Below, piece by piece: positions 6,326 to 10,031 of a stretch of DNA of 10,031 bases. Made by a program: the position numbers and the translations under genes. The notes below the pieces were generated by a model. The model was not told the DNA's origin, made no database searches, and saw only the letters and a program-made list of their open reading frames with translations. The stretch comes from CAZYYO01 sp964650965 (lineage in GTDB: Bacteria; Bacillota; Clostridia; Lachnospirales; Lachnospiraceae), in the NCBI GenBank assembly GCA_964650965.1, contig CAZYYO010000080.1, positions 1-10,031 on the forward strand, read 5' to 3'. Numbering within the stretch: the first letter of the stretch is position 1; each line of letters opens with the position of its first letter.

Positions 6326-7288
6326 CTATATGTATTGAAGTACCTTCAAAATATAAATCCAGCCTGTTAATGTCACCGCCGCAATCAATGTAGTAAGCAC
6401 AATCACACTTGCGGTAAGAACGCCATCATTTTTCATGTTCTTGGCCATAATATAGCAGCTTGGTGTAGTGGGTGCCGCCAGCATAATAACAATTCCAATC
6501 ATCTCTTCTCCGCGAAATCCCATAGCTGCTGCAATGGGAAGAAAAATCAATGGTTGGATAACCAGCTTAATCATCGATGCTCCTATGGCCGGTTTGATTT
6601 TGGCAATGGCCTGCTTTCCTTCAAATCCTGCACCTAAGGTAATGAGAGCCAGGGGTGTTGCCAGCTGAGCCACGCTGCTTAAGGTCTTATCTGCAACGAT
6701 TGGCAATTGTAAATGTATCAATGATGCAATCATGCCTAATACAATACCAATGATAATGGGATTTTTCAATATATTAATCATGGCTTCCTTGATTTTGGAG
6801 TTATCCCGAATGCCTGCATTTTCTCCTTCTGTGTCATTGGCCTCAAAGGTTAATACCAATACCGAAAAAATATTATATAAAGGGACTGCCCCAATAATCA
6901 TCATAGGTCCCATGGTAGACTTGCCAAACAAATTCTGGATAAATGCCAGTCCCATTACCGCTGCACTGCTTCGAAAGGAAGCCTGTACAAATGCTCCCCG
7001 TATGGAATTATCCTTCACCAGCAGCTTGGCCAGCCCCCAGATACTCCAGAAACACACAACCGTGGCACCTGCACAAAACAGTATATATTTGGCATCAAAT
7101 GCCTGCCTTACATCTACTGCAGAAATATCCATAAATAGCATGATTGGAAGGGTTACTTTAAAATTTAATTTATTGGCAACATTTACAAAGTTGTCATTTA
7201 ACATGCCAATCTGTCGCAATCCCCAGCCAATCACCATCACCAGGAAGATTGGCATTGTAACATTCAGGCTGTATATAAAATCATTCAT
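6326..7288 (-). CDS. AEC-family (auxin efflux carrier-like) permease
   Basis: This is a 320-residue integral membrane protein of the Mem_trans/AEC family, whose characterised members move organic acids or similar small anions. About ten hydrophobic segments are visible: among them 8-28, 43-57, 68-90, 127-147, 176-196, 206-222, 236-258, 263-283 and 291-317. The charged loop 149-172 is the central cytoplasmic linker typical of the family. NPIIIGIVLGMI (176-187) and APTTPSCYIMA (272-282) are family-like segments. The open frame begins 26 codons earlier inside folA, but the ATG at 7288 gives a normal N-terminus and lies 2 bp after the folA stop. Its ribosome binding site is weak, consistent with coupling to folA translation. 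The substrate is unknown; adjacency to ilvBN hints at pyruvate, a keto acid or an amino acid, as inference only. Confidence 0.9.
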   Translation of the reverse strand: MNDFIYSLNVTMPIFLVMVIGWGLRQIGMLNDNFVNVANKLNFKVTLPIMLFMDISAVDVRQAFDAKYILFCAGATVVCFWSIWGLAKLLVKDNSIRGAFVQASFRSSAAVMGLAFIQNLFGKSTMGPMMIIGAVPLYNIFSVLVLTFEANDTEGENAGIRDNSKIKEAMINILKNPIIIGIVLGMIASLIHLQLPIVADKTLSSVAQLATPLALITLGAGFEGKQAIAKIKPAIGASMIKLVIQPLIFLPIAAAMGFRGEEMIGIVIMLAAPTTPSCYIMAKNMKNDGVLTASVIVLTTLIAAVTLTGWIYILKVLQYI

Positions 7289-7290
7289 CT

Positions 7291-7776
7291 TTATTTCGTA
7301 TAGGTTGCAAAAGCATATTCTACAGAAGAATCTGTCTGCGTTTCTCCCATCTCCGTCATCTTCCAATCTGCCTTCTCATCCAGATTTGGAAAATATGCAT
7401 CTGCCTGGAACTCTCCGTCAATTTTGGTAATATATGCCTTGTTGCACATCGGCTCCAGCTGGCGGTAAATGCTTTCTCCACCAATGACATAAATCTTGTC
7501 GTCTTCATATTGTTGAAGCTCGTCCATCAGCTCCTGGGTGGAATGAACCACAATGGCTCCCTCTACCTGGTAATTCTCATCTCTGGTTAAGACAATGTTC
7601 ACACGATTTTTCAGTGGAGCCTGGTTTGGAAAGCTTTCTAATGTCTTTCTTCCCATTACAACTACATTTCCGGTAGTTGTGGTTCTGAAGAATTTCATAT
7701 CTCCTGGTAAATGTACCAGAAGCTTATTGTTGCATCCGATTGCCCAGTTCTTATCTACGGCGGCGATTAAATTCAT
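7291..7776 (-). CDS. folA: Dihydrofolate reductase
   Basis: This enzyme reduces dihydrofolate to tetrahydrofolate with NADPH in the cytoplasm, regenerating the cofactor used up by ThyA. The 161-residue protein has the conserved N-terminal MNLIAAVDKNWAIG, the substrate-binding segment HLPGDMKFF with catalytic Asp26, MGRKT (41-45), IVLTRD (61-66) and YVIGGESIY (96-104). Length is standard. The open frame extends to a TTG at 7800, but the ATG at 7776 is chosen because AGGAGG lies 5 bases upstream and the protein then starts at the family's usual first strand. thyA is upstream on the same strand, separated by 121 bp with a promoter and a hairpin. The AEC transporter starts 2 bp downstream. Confidence 0.97.
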   Translation of the reverse strand: MNLIAAVDKNWAIGCNNKLLVHLPGDMKFFRTTTTGNVVVMGRKTLESFPNQAPLKNRVNIVLTRDENYQVEGAIVVHSTQELMDELQQYEDDKIYVIGGESIYRQLEPMCNKAYITKIDGEFQADAYFPNLDEKADWKMTEMGETQTDSSVEYAFATYTK

Positions 7777-7811
7777 AAGGTCCTCCTTATATAATAGCAA
7801 TATCTAAATAT

Positions 7812-7840
7812 ATTATATGTGCGATAATATTCAATGTCTT
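7812..7840 (-). promoter_or_regulatory. Promoter of folA and the downstream unit
   Basis: On the minus strand, AAGACA (7840-7835) and a perfect TATAAT (7817-7812) are 17 bases apart. Transcription would start near 7805, about 30 bases before the folA ATG. The -35 directly abuts the foot of the thyA-folA hairpin (7841-7882). With no further terminator or sizeable gap until 2768, it may drive folA, the transporter, ilvB, ilvN and the hydrolase. Confidence 0.65.
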
Positions 7841-7882
7841 GCGATAAGGGTTCCTCCCACTTCGTGGGTCCCTCCTTACCGC
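7841..7882 (-). other. Two-part hairpin between thyA and folA
   Basis: In minus-strand RNA, GCGGUAAGG (7882-7874) pairs with CCUUAUCGC (7849-7841) to give 9 bp with one G-U wobble. Inside, CCCAC (7868-7864) pairs with GUGGG (7860-7856) around GAA. No U-run follows, so it is not a classical terminator. It could protect the 3' end of thyA mRNA, or extrude as a DNA cruciform beside the folA promoter. Confidence 0.6.
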
Positions 7883-7894
7883 ATGCCTTACCGC
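7874..7894 (-). repeat. Direct repeat of GCGGTAAGG after thyA
   Basis: The 9-mer GCGGTAAGG occurs twice on the minus strand (7894-7886 and 7882-7874), separated by CAT, just after the thyA stop codon. Either copy can pair with the single complementary CCTTATCGC at 7849-7841, so the downstream hairpin has two mutually exclusive forms. Confidence 0.6.
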
Positions 7895-7897
7895 CAG

Positions 7898-8746
7898 TTA
7901 AACAGCAATTGGTATATTTTTAATCTGTGGTCCGGTAACATAGTTATCCAGACGAATATCATCTTCTGTAAAATCATAGAAATTCTTAATCTCTGGATTT
8001 ATCCAAAAATCAGGTGCTTCCTGGGGTTCTCTGGAAATCAGTTCCTTCACCAAGGGAATGTGGCGGTCATAAATATGAGCATCTGCAATCACATGCACCA
8101 GCTCGCCCACCTGCATATCACACACCTGTGCCAGCATATGAAGCAGGACGGCATACTGACATACATTCCAGTTATTAGCTGCCAACACATCCTGGGAACG
8201 CTGATTTAAAATTGCATTTAACACCAGCTTGTCCGAACCTGGCCGAGTGGTTACGTTAAAAGTCATGCTGTAAGCACATGGATATAAATGCATCTCATGA
8301 AGATCCTGGTGAACATAAATGTTGGTCATAATTCTACGACTAAAGGGATTATTCTTCAGATCATAAACAACCCGGTCTACCTGATCCATCATGCCTTCCT
8401 TATATTGATGCTTTACGCTCATCTGATATCCGTATGCTTTTCCAATAGAGCCGGTCTCGTCTGCCCACTCATCCCAAACGGTACTTTTCAAATCATGAAT
8501 ATTATTGGACTTCTTCTGCCAAATCCAAAGCATCTCATTGGTACAGCTCTTAATTGCAGTTCTTCGTAAGGTAACCGCTGGGAATTCCTTAGATAAATCA
8601 TAACGATTTACCACACCAAATTTCTTAATGGTATAAGCACTGGTTCCATCCTCCCATTTCGGACGTACCTTCTCTCCTTCTGTGCTGACTCCGTTATTAA
8701 TAATATCGTTGCACATGTCTATAAATATCTGATCTGCAAGACTCAT
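7898..8746 (-). CDS. thyA: Thymidylate synthase (ThyA type)
   Basis: This enzyme methylates dUMP to dTMP using methylene-tetrahydrofolate, releasing dihydrofolate for FolA. The 282-residue protein has the catalytic Cys157 in LYPCAYSMTF, SRRIM with the phosphate-binding arginines (136-140), QRSQD (182-186), NNWN (191-194) and the C-terminal DAHIYDRHI (222-230). The stretches DIINNG, LWIWQ, IGKAYGYQ and WINPEIKNFYDFT resemble the Bacillus subtilis ThyA subfamily more than the E. coli type. The usual PCH-x3-QF and PFN motifs are replaced by PCAYSMTF and NNWN. I expect an active enzyme, since the key Cys, Arg, Ser, Asp, Asn and Tyr residues are kept. The ATG at 8746 follows AGGAG 9 bases upstream, and a promoter lies at 8814-8843. 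Confidence 0.94.
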   Translation of the reverse strand: MSLADQIFIDMCNDIINNGVSTEGEKVRPKWEDGTSAYTIKKFGVVNRYDLSKEFPAVTLRRTAIKSCTNEMLWIWQKKSNNIHDLKSTVWDEWADETGSIGKAYGYQMSVKHQYKEGMMDQVDRVVYDLKNNPFSRRIMTNIYVHQDLHEMHLYPCAYSMTFNVTTRPGSDKLVLNAILNQRSQDVLAANNWNVCQYAVLLHMLAQVCDMQVGELVHVIADAHIYDRHIPLVKELISREPQEAPDFWINPEIKNFYDFTEDDIRLDNYVTGPQIKNIPIAV

Positions 8747-8813
8747 GGCAGTGTTCTCCTTCCCATTGGCTGCTGGCTTTATTTTTTAACTAATTCTCTT
8801 TATTCTACATAAT

Positions 8814-8843
8814 TTTATAGTATTAGTCCATACTGTTTCACAA
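8814..8843 (-). promoter_or_regulatory. Probable thyA promoter
   Basis: On the minus strand, TTGTGA (8843-8838) and TATAAA (8819-8814) are 18 bases apart, 4/6 and 5/6 matches to sigma-A. The leader to the thyA ATG would be about 60 bases. A second weaker pair, TTTACA-N17-TAAACT, overlaps it upstream. The rest of the 272-bp gap (8747-9018) holds the terminator at 8946-8980 and a small palindrome, TTTGAT-TT-ATCAAA, at 8915-8928. Confidence 0.5.
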
Positions 8844-8945
8844 GTTTATCCGCTCCTCTGCTGATTGTAAATAGAATAGCACATTTTTCTTGTTTTTCCT
8901 AGGGCGAGTCCCATTTTGATTTATCAAATGATTACTGCATGGTTC

Positions 8946-8980
8946 AAAAAAAGGACCCCAGACATATCGTGCTGGAATCC
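8946..8980 (-). terminator. Intrinsic terminator after the 87-residue membrane protein gene
   Basis: In minus-strand RNA, GGAUUCCAG (8980-8972) pairs with CUGGGGUCC (8961-8953), 9 bp with two G-U pairs, around a 10-base loop. Seven U follow (8952-8946). The G-U pairs favour use on the minus strand. It ends the transcript coming from 9282 and separates it from thyA. Confidence 0.85.
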
Positions 8981-9018
8981 CCTTCAAATACCCTTACTAT
9001 TCTGATAAAATGTCATGC

Positions 9019-9282
9019 CTACTCTGCGTCTGTATCTTCTGCTTCCACACCAGACAGATAATCTGTAATTGCAGATAAATCAACAGATGCATAGGTAGGT
9101 GCTTTGGCAGCCTCTGCCTCCTGATATTTATCATATGCAGAAAATCCCAGCCATACTGCAAGCACTGCGAAAACAGCTACGCCTCCAATCGTTATGGCAA
9201 TTCGCTCCATTCGCTGCTTCTTTAAAATTTTCTTGCGATCCTTTTTTAAATCTTTTTTATAATCTACCTTCTGCTGACTCAT
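9019..9282 (-). CDS. Small single-pass membrane protein of unknown function
   Basis: I do not recognise this 87-residue protein. Residues 1-26 are strongly basic (runs of Lys and Arg, as in KKDLKKDRKKILKKQR), residues about 27-48 are hydrophobic (IAITIGGVAVFAVLAVWLGF), and the remaining 39 residues are acidic and end VEAEDTDAE. Positive-inside logic puts the basic start in the cytoplasm and the acidic tail outside. It reads as a real gene: it has an AAAGGAAA ribosome binding site, a candidate promoter at 9324-9352 and a strong terminator just after the stop. It lies 93 bp downstream of another small membrane-anchored protein gene, but each seems to be its own unit. No enzyme motif or cysteine is present. 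Confidence 0.75.
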   Translation of the reverse strand: MSQQKVDYKKDLKKDRKKILKKQRMERIAITIGGVAVFAVLAVWLGFSAYDKYQEAEAAKAPTYASVDLSAITDYLSGVEAEDTDAE

Positions 9283-9323
9283 GTCTTACATTTCCTTTCG
9301 TTCCTAAGAAATTTATAAATAAT

Positions 9324-9352
9324 AATATAGCTTATTCCATGAGAAAATGCAA
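9324..9352 (-). promoter_or_regulatory. Candidate promoter of the 87-residue membrane protein gene
   Basis: On the minus strand, TATATT (9329-9324) is a 5/6 match to a -10, and TTGCAT lies 17 bases upstream (9352-9347) as a weak -35. It sits in the 93-bp gap before the gene. Confidence 0.4.
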
Positions 9353-9375
9353 CGAAGGACACAATTTTTTACAAT

Positions 9376-9816
9376 TTACTCTTCCTGTATCCGAGCCTGG
9401 TCTAAAGCCTCATCAATGGCAGACACAATAATCTCGGTTGTATACTGATTATTTTCCTCACTGGTAATATGTTCTGTAGACTGCTGCTGGTATATCTGCT
9501 CACTAACGGATTCCAATGCCGGCTCCATGAGCGGGTACATGGCAGCCACAGACTCTTCTAGATTCACAAAGGAAATGTCGTTAATATGATTTTCATCAAC
9601 AATCACCTCTACCTCTAAGGTATTATCATTAAACTGGATGGCGGAGGAATAGACTCCCGGTATGTAGATTGCATCCTCTGTATCCTCCGACTTTCCTTCT
9701 CCAGAGGAGAACATCCACCAGAATAATATAATCAATAATACACCCAGTCCTGCAAAGATAGCTGTGTATACTAATTCTTTTAAATGAAATACCACGATTT
9801 TCGTCTTTGAACTCAA
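9376..9816 (-). CDS. Membrane-anchored protein with degenerate FMN-binding-like domain
   Basis: This 146-residue protein has a short cytoplasmic start (SSKTKIVVFHLKE), one membrane segment at about 16-36 (YTAIFAGLGVLLIILFWWMF) and an exported domain from about 50. IPGVYSS followed by LEVEVIVDENHINDISFV and, near the end, VSAIDEALDQA follow the FMN_bind (RnfG/NqrC-like) fold pattern. The segment where those proteins carry SGAT for covalent FMN reads ENNQYTT (about 121-127), so flavin attachment is unlikely. The role is unknown. The start is uncertain: TTG at 9816 is preferred because GGAGG lies 5 bases before it; an ATG at 9828 has no well-spaced site. The open frame runs on to 9915, but that part overlaps the tRNA promoter and lacks a ribosome binding site. 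Confidence 0.72.
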   Translation of the reverse strand: MSSKTKIVVFHLKELVYTAIFAGLGVLLIILFWWMFSSGEGKSEDTEDAIYIPGVYSSAIQFNDNTLEVEVIVDENHINDISFVNLEESVAAMYPLMEPALESVSEQIYQQQSTEHITSEENNQYTTEIIVSAIDEALDQARIQEE

Positions 9817-9896
9817 TGCTGCCTCCATACCTCTTAGATATTGATAATATATGAAAACAGCCATCATATAATAACTAAAATAAACACAAAATTTTA

Positions 9897-9925
9897 TTGA
9901 CATAACTCCATTCATTTGTTATTAT
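9897..9925 (+). promoter_or_regulatory. Promoter of tRNA-Gly
   Basis: TTGACA (9897-9902, perfect) and TATTAT (9920-9925, 5/6) are exactly 17 bases apart, with a TG extended -10 at 9917-9918. Transcription would start near 9932, about 27 bases before the tRNA. It points away from the FMN-like gene. Confidence 0.85.
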
Positions 9926-9958
9926 ATCAAAGTCGTAGAAAACAAACCGACAGGATAT

Positions 9959-10031
9959 GCGATAGTGGCTCAGTTGGTAGAGCACCTCCTTGCCAAGGAG
10001 GAAGTCGCGAGTTCGAGTCTCGTCTATCGCT
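9959..10031 (+). tRNA. tRNA-Gly, anticodon GCC
   Basis: The 73 bases fold as a complete cloverleaf: acceptor GCGATAG/CTATCGC (7 perfect pairs), D stem GCTC/GAGC, anticodon stem CCTCC/GGAGG with loop TTGCCAA, and T stem GCGAG/CTCGT (one wobble) with loop TTCGAGT. Anticodon GCC at 9992-9994 reads GGC and GGU glycine codons, and the discriminator base is U, as usual for glycine. The window ends at this base, so whether CCA is encoded cannot be seen. Confidence 0.97.

Noticed and set aside
7289..7366. Upstream extension of the AEC permease into folA
   Set aside because: The extra 26 residues are charged, cysteine-rich and unlike a membrane protein start; the ATG at 7288 fits the family length.
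6732..7430. Plus-strand open frame of 232 codons
   Set aside because: It is antisense to the transporter and the end of folA; its length follows from codon use on the coding strand.
8915..8928. Palindrome TTTGAT-TT-ATCAAA as an operator
   Set aside because: It is short, AT-rich and not aligned with any assigned promoter, so not called as a regulatory site.
9829..9915. N-terminal extension of the FMN-like protein with a second membrane segment
   Set aside because: It lacks a ribosome binding site and its upstream end lies over the tRNA promoter (9897-9925); the hydrophobic look comes from AT-rich codons.
1..10031. Mobile elements, CRISPR arrays, defence genes
   Set aside because: No transposase or recombinase coding, no regularly spaced repeats and no defence-type domains were seen. 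The tRNA-Gly could be an integration site, but nothing beyond it is visible.

Overview
The window looks like a low-to-moderate GC Clostridia chromosome, most likely a butyrate-forming Lachnospiraceae-type anaerobe. The evidence is a butyrate-pathway cluster (thiolase, 3-hydroxybutyryl-CoA dehydrogenase, start of butyryl-CoA dehydrogenase), strong AGGAGG-type ribosome binding sites, AT-rich spacers, and protein families typical of gut Firmicutes. Every protein gene lies on the minus strand; the only plus-strand gene is a tRNA at the right edge. I see no transposase, phage gene, CRISPR array or toxin-antitoxin pair, so this is mainly core metabolic territory. The interest lies in regulation, gene order and a few protein variants.

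Left block (1-2320, read right to left): thl, hbd, then the first 37 codons of bcd, presumably followed by etfBA outside the window. Crotonase, often part of such clusters, is not between them. An 11-bp RNA hairpin sits between hbd and bcd. Upstream of thl, a 436-bp non-coding stretch (2321-2756) holds a Rex-like operator, a GC-rich structured segment ending in a U-tract with a possible promoter in front of it, three copies of a 10-mer, and the terminator of the next operon.

Middle block (2729-7840): a probable five-gene transcription unit running folA, AEC-family transporter, ilvB, ilvN and a secreted coiled-coil cell wall hydrolase. Gaps are 2, 29, 12 and 33 bp. It has a good promoter with a perfect -10 in front of folA and a strong intrinsic terminator overlapping the last codons of the hydrolase. 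IlvB carries an unusual four-cysteine insertion. thyA lies just upstream with its own promoter; the thyA-folA spacer contains a large hairpin and a 9-bp direct repeat that can pair in two alternative ways. thyA and folA act together: ThyA oxidises methylene-tetrahydrofolate to dihydrofolate and FolA reduces it back.

Right block (8814-10031): an 87-residue single-pass membrane protein with its own terminator, a membrane-anchored protein with an FMN-binding-like domain that lacks the flavin-attachment motif, and a divergent tRNA-Gly(GCC) with a near-consensus promoter. Several gene starts were moved downstream of the longest open frame because the ribosome binding sites decide them: hbd, folA, the transporter and the FMN-like gene. 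The most notable items are the IlvB cysteine insertion, the Rex operator next to a possible small RNA or attenuator, the flavin-site-less FMN-like protein and the thyA-folA spacer structure. None of them amounts to an obviously new system on sequence evidence alone.
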